A DNA stretch of 54,149 nucleotides from Gammaproteobacteria bacterium (GCA_009840525.1 VXNP01000153.1:1-54149); one strand, 5' to 3'; numbered from the stretch's first letter, positions 26,770 through 35,425 are shown. Notes: generated from the letters alone by a model not told the origin. A program made the numbers and translations.

Positions 26770-27375
26770 TCAGAACCCGGTCGGCAGCGGCACGCCGAGC
26801 AGGACCATGAACACGAGGTAGATGAACCCGGCGAAGGCGAGCGGCACCGAGACCATCGTCCGCCACGAACGCTCGCCCGTCAGCCACATGAGGCCCACGA
26901 CGAGGAGCGGCACCGAGAGGACGGTTCCGAGCGGCGGCCAGATGAGGAGGAAGGTCGCGATCCAGGCTACGGCGATCCACACTCCGAGGAGCGGGGTTCG
27001 GCTCCCGGTGCCCTCGCCCGCGGCGGAGTCCGAGGAAACGTTTCCGCGGGAACGTGCGGCGCCCGCGGAAGAGTCCGAAGAGACGTTTCCGCGGGAACGC
27101 CCCACGCCCGATTCGTCGCCCGAGCCGCCAGCCGATCCATCGCCCGCCCCTCTCTCCCTGGCACCGCGCCAGCCTCGGATCGCGAGCGAGGCCGCGCAGG
27201 CGATCAGGAGCACCGCGAGCAGCCGGGGGAAGAAGGCCGGCCCCGGCGCACCGTCGGCGAGCGAAGGAGGATAGCCGCGCGAGTCGAGCAGGACCGCGGC
27301 TCCGATGGCGGCGAGCAGCCCCGTCTCCGTCAGGAGGCGCAGCGGAGGGCTCCCGCGCGCGGAGCGGCTACCCAT
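26770..27375 (-). CDS. tctB: Tripartite tricarboxylate transporter small permease TctB (with repeat-expanded linker)
   Basis: This 201-residue protein has the four helices of TctB, about 12-28, 44-60, 128-150 and 170-195. The ATG at 27375 overlaps the tctC stop (ATGGGTAG), so the start is well supported. The cytoplasmic linker between helices 2 and 3 (about 65-110) is expanded by a near-perfect 15-residue duplication containing RGNVSSDS twice. TctB proteins are usually about 150 residues, so this linker explains the extra length. It is unlikely to be needed for transport, but may vary between strains. Confidence 0.88.
   Translation of the reverse strand: MGSRSARGSPPLRLLTETGLLAAIGAAVLLDSRGYPPSLADGAPGPAFFPRLLAVLLIACAASLAIRGWRGARERGAGDGSAGGSGDESGVGRSRGNVSSDSSAGAARSRGNVSSDSAAGEGTGSRTPLLGVWIAVAWIATFLLIWPPLGTVLSVPLLVVGLMWLTGERSWRTMVSVPLAFAGFIYLVFMVLLGVPLPTGF
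27016..27099. repeat. 45-bp tandem repeat within tctB
   Basis: A 39-base block recurs at 27016-27054 and 27061-27099 (period 45, a multiple of three), with GACGTTTCCGCGGGAACG in one copy and one change in the other. It encodes a repeated RGNVSSDS linker. Confidence 0.85.
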
Positions 27376-28417
27376 CCAGGAATCCCAGCCGTCGCAGCAG
27401 GTCTCGGCTGGTCGTGACTTCCTCCGCCATCCAGGCCCCGAACGCGTCCGCATCCTCCATCGTCGCGAACTCGAGGGCGGCGCGCTCCATGTACTCCTGG
27501 AACCCGGGATCGTCGATCGCGGCCATGAGACGGGTGCGGATGTCGGACCGCGTCCCGGGGTCCAGCCCCGGCGGGCCCACCACCCCCCGCCAGTGGACGG
27601 GCTGGAGGTCGTAACCCTGGTCCGCATAGCTCGGGGTGTCCGGGAGCGCCTCGACGGGCATCGCGGTCCCAAGCACGCGCATCGTCCCCGCGCGCAGGTG
27701 CTCGCGCACGACGTTGTAGTTCGTGTGCGCCGCGTCGGTGTGGCCGCCGAGCGCCGCGACCACCGCGTCCGCCGACCCCTCGTAGGCGATCCAGCGGATA
27801 TCCGGATCCTCCGCCGCCGCCCGCAGCCGGGCGAAGCCGAGGAAATGGGCTGACGCGGCCCCGAACCCGGACACCGACACCTCGCCGGGCCGGGCGTGGG
27901 CGGCCTCGAACAGGTCTCCCAGCGTGCGGAAGGGGCTGTCGTCCCGCACCGCGACGAGGAAAGGATCGATCTGGATCCGGAGGATGGGCGTAAAGTCCTC
28001 CGGTGCGAACGGGATCCGCCCGGTCGCCATGTTCACCGTGCCGCTCGCCGTGAACACGCCCAGCACGTGGGGGTCCCCCGCGCGGCCCTGCATGTACTGC
28101 ATGCCAGCGGCCCCGGCCCCGCCCTGCCGCGTCATCACGGTCACGCGCTGCCCGCCGAAGTGCGGCGGCGCGGCATCGGCCAGCGCCCGCGAGAGGAGGT
28201 CAGAGGGCCCGCCGGGGGTCGCCCAGGAGACGATCTCGATGGGGCGGCTGGGGAATGCGGCGTCCTCCCCGCGTGAGGAACACGCAGCGGAGCCCAGCAG
28301 GACGAACGCGACGGCGAGGAGGCGGGGGAGGCTGGATGCGGACCGGGGCTCGCAGTTGCGCGAAAGGGCTGCGGCTTCGGGCCGAGGTGACGATGCGGTC
28401 GTTGGTCGATGTTTCAT
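27368..28417 (-). CDS. tctC: Tripartite tricarboxylate transporter substrate-binding lipoprotein TctC (Bug family)
   Basis: This 349-residue protein starts at the ATG at 28417. Its N-terminus is unusually long and charged before the hydrophobic segment, and the lipobox LGSAAC gives Cys46, so it is a lipoprotein. Bug-family features follow: PIEIVSWATPGGPSDLLSRALA near the start of the mature domain and the C-terminal RTRLMAAIDDPGFQEYM. It captures a tricarboxylate-like acid for TctA/TctB. Its stop overlaps the tctB start. An ATG 36 bases upstream is also possible but less likely. Confidence 0.92.
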   Translation of the reverse strand: MKHRPTTASSPRPEAAALSRNCEPRSASSLPRLLAVAFVLLGSAACSSRGEDAAFPSRPIEIVSWATPGGPSDLLSRALADAAPPHFGGQRVTVMTRQGGAGAAGMQYMQGRAGDPHVLGVFTASGTVNMATGRIPFAPEDFTPILRIQIDPFLVAVRDDSPFRTLGDLFEAAHARPGEVSVSGFGAASAHFLGFARLRAAAEDPDIRWIAYEGSADAVVAALGGHTDAAHTNYNVVREHLRAGTMRVLGTAMPVEALPDTPSYADQGYDLQPVHWRGVVGPPGLDPGTRSDIRTRLMAAIDDPGFQEYMERAALEFATMEDADAFGAWMAEEVTTSRDLLRRLGFLDG

Positions 28418-28679
28418 GCGGGGAATATGAGGTTCTCGTCGGGAGTCGGCCACCGGGAGGATTGGAGGGGGCTCGACGCGCTGGACCGTTTCGCAGTCCG
28501 TTCCATAGCCGCGCTGCCGCAGCGCTTCCGCCCACCAGACCCGGCCATTCGCCGCCGGTTATCGCGACGATGTCGTTGTTATGGACTTTGCAACTGCGCG
28601 TCGATCATGAAAAAAAATCGCACGTGACGAACTGATCCCTTAGATTGGTGCCGAATCCGATATTGGCCCGAGGGGCGTG

Positions 28680-30680
28680 ATGAGATTTCCCGAAGAACTG
28701 CTCCTGCTGCTACACAGCGAAGAGTCGGGCTATTTCGTGGCCATCCCCGAGTGGAGGATGTCTTGCGCGATGGCGGGCGGGGTACTTCTGGACCTCAGCC
28801 TGGAGAACCGCGTCGATGCCGACCTGGACTCGCTTGTTCTGGTCGACCCCACGCCAACCGGAGATTCCCTGCTGGATCCCACGCTGGAGGAGCTTGCCCG
28901 GGAAGAGAAGGTCCGTGCGCCGCGGTACTGGGTCGAGCGCATCGCCCGGCGGGCTGACGAGATCAGTGACGAGGCAATCCGCCGCCTGGTGGACAAGGGG
29001 ATCTTCGAGTCCGAGGCCGGCGGATTTTGGACACTGTCCAAGAAGGTGACGCGAACCGGCCACTACCCATTGGTGGACGGGACGGCCGGGGAGGAGATCA
29101 AGAGCCGGGTTTTCCGCGCGCTCTTCGACGGCGAGGTCCCGGAACCACGGGACGTGGCCCTCATCGGCCTTGTCAACTACTGCGGCGGTTTCCGGGCCAT
29201 GCTGGAGCCCGAGGAATACGAGGAAGCCGAGGGGCTCATCGAATTGTGGAGCGGAATGGACCTGATCGCGCGGGCGATCGCCATGGCCGTGCGCGACTCC
29301 TACCTGCCCCCCCAGAGCATGCGCGCCGCGCGACGCCGTCCGATGCCCGGGGTCAGCCTCTGGGACATGATCCGCTCGAAGTCGTTCAGGTCCGGCAACC
29401 TGCCGAAGTTCGTGGCGGAAACGGCCAGCGAGCTTGGACCGGTCTTCCGACTCAACGTGCCGGGCCGCAACATGGTGGTGCTCGCGGGCATCGAGACCAA
29501 CCGATGGGTCGCCAAGAAAGGGCGTTCCCACCTGCGGACCCGGGACTATCTGGAGGACTTTCAGGCCGAGTGGGGAACGGCACGGTCCATCGCCAGCATG
29601 GACGGAGCCGATCACTTCCGCATGCGCAGGATCGTGCGGGCCGGCAATTCCCAGTCGGTCGTAAAGGACCGGCTGGACGAAGTGTTCGCACTCGGACGGC
29701 GCTCGTTCGACGGATGGGGCATCGGGAAAGTGCTGCCGGGGGAGATGGCGTGCCAGAGGTTGCTCGGCGAACAGATCGCCCCACTCAGCGTGAGCATGGA
29801 GCCTTCCGGCATCCTCGACGACCTGCTCAAGTTCGAGTACCGGGCGCTGCTCGTCCACGGGCATCGGATGCTGCCCCGGTTCATGCTGCGCACGCCTCGA
29901 ATGAGGCGCTACAAGAAGCGCGTGCTGGAGCTGTACGCCCGGATCCACGCGTCCCACACGCCGGGCCAGCGGGAGGGCAAGCGGCGCGATCTGGTTGATG
30001 ACCTGATGGACCTGCACCAGGCCGATCCCCAGTTCCTGCCGGAGACCGACCTCGGATTCGCGTTCATCGCACCGATCATCGCGGGTCACTACCTCGGGAG
30101 CGCGATGGCGTTCGCGGTCTACGAGCTGCTGAAGAACCCGGGCTGCCGGAAGCAAATCGCGGCCGAAGCGGACGCGCTGTTCGAAGGCGGAGACCCGGCC
30201 GCCGAGGACCTCGACGCCTCGGCGACCGACGCGACCCGCCGGTTCGCCATGGAGGTGCTTCGGCTGCATCCGGTGATACCGGTGCACATGCGTACGGCGA
30301 TGAACTCGTTCGAAGTCGAGGGGATCGAGGTGCCGGCGCACAGCACGGTGCTGGTCGCGTTTCCCGCGACCCACTACATGGAGGAGTATTTCCCGGACCC
30401 GGAAACGTTCGACATCGACCGCCATGCGGAGCCCCGCAACGAGCACCGGCAGACCGGCGCTTACGTGCCCTTCGGCGTCGGCACGCACGTTTGCGGGGGA
30501 CAAGGCTGGACCCGGTTCCAGATGGCGGCCAACCTGCTGCTGGTCGCCCGTCACCTGGAACTCGAACTGGTGCCCCGCGACTACCGGCTCAAGCTGAGTT
30601 CACTGCCCAAGACGTGCCCCGACAGGAACTTCAAGTTTCGGGTGACCGGACACCGGCATCCGCTCGAACCTGCCACGTAG
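28680..30680 (+). CDS. Fusion protein: GPP34 domain plus cytochrome P450
   Basis: This 666-residue protein starts at an ATG four bases after AGGGG (a GTG directly before is possible). Residues 2-205 match the GPP34/GOLPH3-like domain, with PEELLLLLHS, GGVLLDLSLENRV, VDPTPTGDSLLD and the helical YPLVDGTAGEEIKSRV; in eukaryotes this domain binds phosphoinositide membranes. Residues 225-660 are a cytochrome P450 with ExxR (EVLR near 527) and the heme loop FGVGTHVCGGQ, Cys605. The usual I-helix (A/G)Gx(D/E)T is replaced by AGHYLGSA, with no acid-alcohol pair. A bacterial P450 needs redox partners, and none are adjacent. I infer a membrane-tethered or lipid-directed P450. Confidence 0.88.
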   Translation: MRFPEELLLLLHSEESGYFVAIPEWRMSCAMAGGVLLDLSLENRVDADLDSLVLVDPTPTGDSLLDPTLEELAREEKVRAPRYWVERIARRADEISDEAIRRLVDKGIFESEAGGFWTLSKKVTRTGHYPLVDGTAGEEIKSRVFRALFDGEVPEPRDVALIGLVNYCGGFRAMLEPEEYEEAEGLIELWSGMDLIARAIAMAVRDSYLPPQSMRAARRRPMPGVSLWDMIRSKSFRSGNLPKFVAETASELGPVFRLNVPGRNMVVLAGIETNRWVAKKGRSHLRTRDYLEDFQAEWGTARSIASMDGADHFRMRRIVRAGNSQSVVKDRLDEVFALGRRSFDGWGIGKVLPGEMACQRLLGEQIAPLSVSMEPSGILDDLLKFEYRALLVHGHRMLPRFMLRTPRMRRYKKRVLELYARIHASHTPGQREGKRRDLVDDLMDLHQADPQFLPETDLGFAFIAPIIAGHYLGSAMAFAVYELLKNPGCRKQIAAEADALFEGGDPAAEDLDASATDATRRFAMEVLRLHPVIPVHMRTAMNSFEVEGIEVPAHSTVLVAFPATHYMEEYFPDPETFDIDRHAEPRNEHRQTGAYVPFGVGTHVCGGQGWTRFQMAANLLLVARHLELELVPRDYRLKLSSLPKTCPDRNFKFRVTGHRHPLEPAT

Positions 30681-30727
30681 GACTTGCAGAGCCCGCTCCC
30701 GCGTCCCATGGCCGCGCCGGTCCGCCT

Positions 30728-33085
30728 TCATCCCCCCGGCACCAGCGGCCATACGAGCGGGAGCACGGTCAAGACCACCGCAAACACCAGGAGGAACAGC
30801 GGGAATCCCGCCTTTATGAAATCGACGAACCGGTATCCGCCGAAACCCATCACCAACAAGTTGACCGGATGTCCCACCGGGCTCATGAAGGCGCAGGAGC
30901 TCGCTATCGCCACCGTCATCATCAGAGCCTGAGGCGAGAACCCTTCGCTGGCGGCGGTGCTGAGTGCAATGGGCGACATGAGTACCGCCACCGCCGCAGT
31001 CGGCATTACCTGAGCTGAAAGAGCGGTGATCAGGAACAGTCCCGCCACCACTGCCAGAGGACCAAAGCCGGCTATGGACCCCAACACCGTCTCGGCCACC
31101 AGCGCGGCAGTTCCGGATTCCTGCATCGCCAGTCCCAGGCTGAGCATCCCCGCGATCAGGACCACTGCTTTCAACTCTATGCACCGATAGGCCTCTTCCA
31201 TGTTGAGGCAACCCGTCAGCACCATCAGGACCGCTCCGATCGGCGCCGCGACATAGATCGGCAGAAGGCCCGAGACCACCGCGGTCAGGACGCCTGCCAT
31301 GATCAGGGCGCTGACTGGAGCCTTCCGGCTTCGCACCACCTCCGCCGCTCCTTCGGTCATGACGAGGAAGTCCGGGTTTTCCACCAGGCGCGCGAGCTTG
31401 TTCCTGTCGCCATAAAGCAGAAACGCATCACCCGGGAGCAGTTTCATTTGCCGGAGCCCACTCCGGTATATTTCTCCATTCCGCCATATCGCAAGGATGG
31501 AAACACCGTAGTTCTCACGGAAATTGAGTTCCTCGATTGTCCTTCCCGCGAATGTCGTGCGTGGAGATAGCGAAGCCTCGGCCAGGCCGACGGTGTCGGA
31601 CTCCAGTCGGCTCACGTCCAGGGGACGATTATCGCCCACCGTCAATTCCTGGAGCGCCCGCAGGATCCTGAGATCCTCGATTCGTCCCCGGAGCAGGAGA
31701 ACGTCCCCTCCCTCGAGTATTGTATCCGGATCCGGCATGAGAAGCTCTTCATCAGCCCGCAGGATGCCCACAACCGTCAGGCCGAACGCATCGGCCAGCC
31801 GGGTTTCCGCGAGCAGTTGACCGGCCAGCAGCGATTCATCCGAGATTCTGACGCTTTGAATCCTGCGTTCCATCTGGTAGTGGGAAATCAGGTCTCTTGC
31901 CGACAGCAAATGAATCGCTCCAAAGGTCTTGTCCCCCTCCAGCGCGGCGAGTCGCCCGCTCTTCATCGCGACCACCAGGCGATCCCCTGCAGCAAGAGTC
32001 ATCAGTCGCAATCCCGTGCGATGTACCCGATCACCCCGCACAATTGCGAGAACATGCAGGCCACGAGTCTGGCGCAGATTCGCCTTTCGAACCGTCTGCC
32101 CGATCAGCGGCGAACCTTCCGCCAACTCCAGTTCCGCTACCTCGACGGAGGCATCTGTAATCCGCTCAAGAGCCCGATCTCTCGACTCGATCTCCAGATG
32201 CTTCCATGCGCGCAAGCCTTCGAACCGCTCCAGGGTTCCTTCAACGACCATCTCGTCTCCCCCGCTCAGAACGAAGTCCGGGCCGGGAGCGAGGATCATC
32301 TGCCCGCTTCGTTGCACGGCGACCACGTTCAGACCCAGGGCCTGGCCCAACCGGCTTTGCTGCAACGTCTTGCCTGCCAGAGTCGAATGCCTGGGCGCTT
32401 TCAGCATTCCGACCAGGCCACCCAGGCCGTAGAGTCCCCCCAGATCCGCCGGAGCCGATTCCTTCTTCGGATCCCGGTTCGGAAACAGCCGCCGCCCCAG
32501 GAAGGTCATGTAGAGGATTCCCGCAGCAAGCGCCGTCAACCCGACCGGCGTGAACGAGAACATCCCGAACGGCTCAAGCCCGGCATCCCGCAACGCCCCG
32601 TTTACCAGGATGTTCGGCGCCGTTCCGATCAAGGTCGTCATCCCGCCAAGCAAGGATCCGAAGGCCAGCGGCATGAGCAGTTTGGATGGCGGCGTCCCTA
32701 TGCGGCGGGCCATGTCCAGCACCACCGGCAGCATGAGGGCGGTGATCCCGATGTCGTTCATGATTCCCGACAAGAGGCCCACCGTGGCCATCATCACCGC
32801 AGTGAGACGGCCGACTCCACTACCCGATGCCGCCAGAACCCGTTGGCCGATGAAACGAGCGACCCCGGTCCGCGCGAGCGCTCCGCTCAGGACCAGGACC
32901 GAAGCGATTGTGATGACCGCTTCGTTGGCGAAGCCCATGATCGCCTCCTCGCCATCGAGGATGCCTGCCACCACGAGCCCCAGCATCACCATCAACGCCA
33001 CCAGATCCACCCGGACCTTTTCGGTGACGAAGAGGACCACTGCGGCTGCGAGGATCCCGCCGACTAAGAGAACCTCCAGGTTCAT
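30728..33085 (-). CDS. SLC13-family permease with four RCK_C domains
   Basis: This 785-residue protein is from the ATG at 33085. It has a split membrane domain (helices at about 5-205 and 585-785) of the DASS/SLC13 type, with TTLIGTAPNILVN and TAAVAVLMSP as the hairpin motifs that bind the anion and Na+. The middle (about 220-560) holds four consecutive TrkA-C-like (RCK_C) repeats, each starting with xAGxT/xIGQT plus a GxxVxAI-type strand and ending in GD or GGD. Family members carry di/tricarboxylates or sulfate, and the RCK_C domains probably sense a ligand. It converges on the P450 gene with a 47-base gap. Confidence 0.9.
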   Translation of the reverse strand: MNLEVLLVGGILAAAVVLFVTEKVRVDLVALMVMLGLVVAGILDGEEAIMGFANEAVITIASVLVLSGALARTGVARFIGQRVLAASGSGVGRLTAVMMATVGLLSGIMNDIGITALMLPVVLDMARRIGTPPSKLLMPLAFGSLLGGMTTLIGTAPNILVNGALRDAGLEPFGMFSFTPVGLTALAAGILYMTFLGRRLFPNRDPKKESAPADLGGLYGLGGLVGMLKAPRHSTLAGKTLQQSRLGQALGLNVVAVQRSGQMILAPGPDFVLSGGDEMVVEGTLERFEGLRAWKHLEIESRDRALERITDASVEVAELELAEGSPLIGQTVRKANLRQTRGLHVLAIVRGDRVHRTGLRLMTLAAGDRLVVAMKSGRLAALEGDKTFGAIHLLSARDLISHYQMERRIQSVRISDESLLAGQLLAETRLADAFGLTVVGILRADEELLMPDPDTILEGGDVLLLRGRIEDLRILRALQELTVGDNRPLDVSRLESDTVGLAEASLSPRTTFAGRTIEELNFRENYGVSILAIWRNGEIYRSGLRQMKLLPGDAFLLYGDRNKLARLVENPDFLVMTEGAAEVVRSRKAPVSALIMAGVLTAVVSGLLPIYVAAPIGAVLMVLTGCLNMEEAYRCIELKAVVLIAGMLSLGLAMQESGTAALVAETVLGSIAGFGPLAVVAGLFLITALSAQVMPTAAVAVLMSPIALSTAASEGFSPQALMMTVAIASSCAFMSPVGHPVNLLVMGFGGYRFVDFIKAGFPLFLLVFAVVLTVLPLVWPLVPGG

Positions 33086-33128
33086 TGGTGCCGGTCCCGG
33101 TTGTATGGATGAGTGGATGGCGTGGGCA

Positions 33129-33395
33129 TCAGGCCGCCTTGGGGCTGAACTGCTGGCAAGCACGGGCCGGGGTCATGTACCCGTGCCGCTGGAGGAGCCA
33201 ACCGTTGTTGTAGCGCTCGATGAAGGCCCCCATCACCTCTCTGGGCTCCTCAAGGGTTTCGAAGACGTGCAGATAGATGCCCTCCGGCTCGCCCACGAAG
33301 GCCGGTGCGGAGCGGATGCCAGGACATCGGATCTCGGCCTGGAACTCCTTGCCCTGTACTGCGAGCCCCAAATCATCCTGCTCCTGCCATTGCAA
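33129..33395 (-). pseudogene. Remnant of an integrase-core transposase
   Basis: This 88-codon frame resembles the C-terminal end of an integrase-core (IS3-like or IS481-like) transposase: APAFVGEPEG, then FETLEEPREVMGAF and ERYNNGWLLQRHGYMTPARA. The roughly 20 residues normally found between EPEG and the FETLEE helix (usually NGV.ERF.RTLKE) are missing, so it carries an internal deletion. No terminal repeats or upstream transposase portion are visible. It is a decayed insertion-sequence fragment in the gap between the SLC13 gene and the small membrane protein. Confidence 0.75.
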
Positions 33396-33553
33396 TCATC
33401 CCATCCCTTGCGGATCCGTCAACCAAGATAGACAGCGTACGCCTCGGAGGCTTCGGAATCGAAGGTGATCGAGCGGGTGATCGGCACAGAACGGAATCGC
33501 TTGGCCGCCCCCACCACGGACTTGCGGCTACCGCAACCGACGAGTCGAACCCC

Positions 33554-34012
33554 TCATCCTTCCTGAAGCGACCCCGTCTCCTCACCGGACCCCAACGCGC
33601 GCCCCGCCTTGCGCGCGACCAGCAGGCTGGCCACGCCTCCTCCCGCACCGAGGAGCGGCAGAATGCTGAACGGGACGATGGCGCCGCCGTTGGGCCAGTC
33701 CCCCCAACTGCCGCCCACAACGAGTCCTGCCAGCAGGAGGCCGCCCAGCACGCCCACCGAGGCGACCCGTGAGTAGGAAAGCTCGTCCAGCGAGCGGCCG
33801 CGCGCCGCGATCGCCAGGATGGCCGAGAAGCTCGTGCCGATCCCGGCGCCCCAGACGGCGCCCGCGACGATCATGAAGCCCAACTCATCCTCGGCGCCGG
33901 GGAAGAACACCGCACTCACCAGGGCGACCAGAGAGAAGAACGCCGCGCCGATGGCGCCGAAGGTCAGCCCCATCCCGAGGACACCGCGGATAACCCTCTT
34001 CCAACGCGACAT
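33554..34012 (-). CDS. Small integral membrane protein, unknown function
   Basis: This 152-residue protein starts at MSRWKRVIRG (ATG at 34012) and has about four hydrophobic segments near 10-35, 45-70, 85-103 and 112-135. It contains many Gly and Ala residues and ends in a charged tail (ARKAGRALGSGEE). I recognise no domain. An in-frame upstream extension looks non-coding. It is divergent from the single-helix protein that follows, with about 115 bases between. Confidence 0.62.
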   Translation of the reverse strand: MSRWKRVIRGVLGMGLTFGAIGAAFFSLVALVSAVFFPGAEDELGFMIVAGAVWGAGIGTSFSAILAIAARGRSLDELSYSRVASVGVLGGLLLAGLVVGGSWGDWPNGGAIVPFSILPLLGAGGGVASLLVARKAGRALGSGEETGSLQEG

Positions 34013-34126
34013 GGCGAACGTCCTGCTTGTGGTGAAATTGATGCCACCCGAGGATACCTGCGGTACGATCAAGCGTGCAAACGGGTTCCGTTGCTTCCAG
34101 GTCCACCCCCGAAAGGCTTGCAGCTA

Positions 34127-34849
34127 ATGCCGGACGACAGTTCCAAGGAAACGCAGACGCCGCGTGAGGCCGACGACGAAAGCGGGCCTCCCGATTCCCC
34201 CGGCGACGCACGGGGTGGAGGCCGCGTGACCCATCGCATCCCCTTCGGCCGTCTTGCGCTCGAGTTCGTGGTGATCGTGGTCGGCGTTCTCGTCGCCCTC
34301 GGCTTCGATCAGTGGATGACCTCCATCGACGACCGCCGACTCGTCAACGAGACGCTCTACGCCCTGGCCGCGGAAATCGCCGAGAACACGGTCACCCTCG
34401 ACCGTCGCATGGCCTATCACGACCGGATCCTGCCGGAGCTCGTCGAGAATCAGCGGGCTGCCGAAAGAGGCGAACGCCAGAGCATCTCGATCAGCGGAGC
34501 ACTGCCCGAAGGACTCGGGCTCACGCCGTTGAGGAGCACGGCGTGGGAGTTGGCCAGCGTGACCGAAGCCGTGCGGCACTTCGATTTGCCCATTCTCTCC
34601 ACGCTCTCGCTCACGTACTCCCTTCAGGAATCGCTCCACGAGTACGATCGGATCGTTTCCGCCGGGATCATCCAACCGCAGTTCTTCGCGGCCACGGACC
34701 AGCCCGGCCCGATCATCTACCTCGGCGTCATGGTAACCGACGTTCGGGCACGGGAGGACGAGCTTGGGCGATTCTACGCCGAGACGCTGCGGCATGTGCG
34801 CCAGCAGTTGGGAGATCCCGAGGCTGGCAGGGTGATCGAGATCCGTTGA
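34127..34849 (+). CDS. Single-pass membrane protein, unknown function
   Basis: This 240-residue protein begins with a hydrophilic, Asp/Pro-rich N-terminus, then one membrane helix (about residues 45-62, FVVIVVGVLVALGFDQW), and a soluble C-terminal helical domain of about 175 residues. The pattern 'LEFVVIVVGVLVAL...LYALAAEIAENT' recurs in many uncharacterised bacterial proteins that I cannot name. No catalytic motifs are visible. It is followed by a 39-base gap before the convergent selenoprotein gene. Confidence 0.65.
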   Translation: MPDDSSKETQTPREADDESGPPDSPGDARGGGRVTHRIPFGRLALEFVVIVVGVLVALGFDQWMTSIDDRRLVNETLYALAAEIAENTVTLDRRMAYHDRILPELVENQRAAERGERQSISISGALPEGLGLTPLRSTAWELASVTEAVRHFDLPILSTLSLTYSLQESLHEYDRIVSAGIIQPQFFAATDQPGPIIYLGVMVTDVRAREDELGRFYAETLRHVRQQLGDPEAGRVIEIR

Positions 34850-34888
34850 CGGAAGGCGCATAGTATCATCGCTGTCCGCGCCATAGTA

Positions 34889-35425
34889 TCACCCCTCATC
34901 CCCGGAAATCAGCCTCCGCAGCACCGCATCCACCGCATCCTCCGCGAGCTGATCGAGTTCGTCGGGGCGGCGGTTCTGGACCGGGTGGGGCACCCACACG
35001 ATCTCCGGCTCGAAGCCGAGCGAGGGGATCTGGAAGGAGGCCGCCTCGCGGAAGGCGGTGGTGGCGATCAGGAGGCCGGGGAGGCCGCGATCGTCGAGGG
35101 CCTTGATGTCGTGCAGACCGCACGATACGCACGACCCTCAGTCGGCGAGCGCCTCCACGACCACGTCGGCGCCGGCGGCGATGTCGTCGAGGATCGCGTT
35201 CGTGGCGGGCTTGGCGTTGGTCGGCTTCGCGAAGCGCGCGGTGGCGATGCCCCGGGCGTGGAGCCGTGTCTCGAGGCAGTCGAGGAACTCGTCGGCGCGG
35301 GACTTGCCGATGTCGAAGAGCGCCACCGTCCTGCCGTGCAGCGACGCAGGGGGCTTGCGCCGCGGGCGCGTTGCGGGCGCGGTCTCGGAGGTGGGGTCGT
35401 GCAGGGTGACGGCGGATTCGGTCAT
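34889..35425 (-). CDS. UGSC-family selenoprotein, Sec at codon 96 (in-frame TGA)
   Basis: Read through the TGA at 35138-35140, this is a 178-residue protein containing the motif ALAD-U-GSCVSCGLHD. I recognise it as the UGSC family, named for the Sec-Gly-Ser-Cys motif. Homology continues on both sides of the TGA in the same frame, up to a TGA at 34889, so it is not a pseudogene. A hairpin immediately downstream of the UGA has a GGUCU apical loop at bases 22-26 (UGA's U = 1). I counted the same spacing for E. coli fdhF. The start overlaps the upstream gene's stop (ATGA). Its two cysteines (CVSC) plus Sec suggest a redox role. The function is unknown. SelA, SelB, SelD and tRNA-Sec must lie elsewhere. 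Confidence 0.9.
35109..35125 (-). promoter_or_regulatory. Bacterial-type SECIS hairpin within the selenoprotein gene
   Basis: On the minus strand TCGTGC (35120-35125) pairs perfectly with GCACGA (35109-35114) around the loop GGTCT (35115-35119). A second copy of TCGTGC at 35129-35134, with its preceding G, could pair with the same 3' arm. The loop and its distance from UGA match fdhF, which binds SelB. Confidence 0.85.

Noticed and set aside
27016-27099. Direct repeats in tctB as a CRISPR-like array
   Set aside because: The period is 45 bases with only two copies, both in frame and encoding protein sequence.
34889-35425. Reading the in-frame TGA as a nonsense mutation (pseudogene)
   Set aside because: Coding sequence continues in the same frame with conserved-looking residues (GSCVSCGLHD), and the downstream hairpin has the recoding loop at the expected distance, so Sec insertion explains it better.
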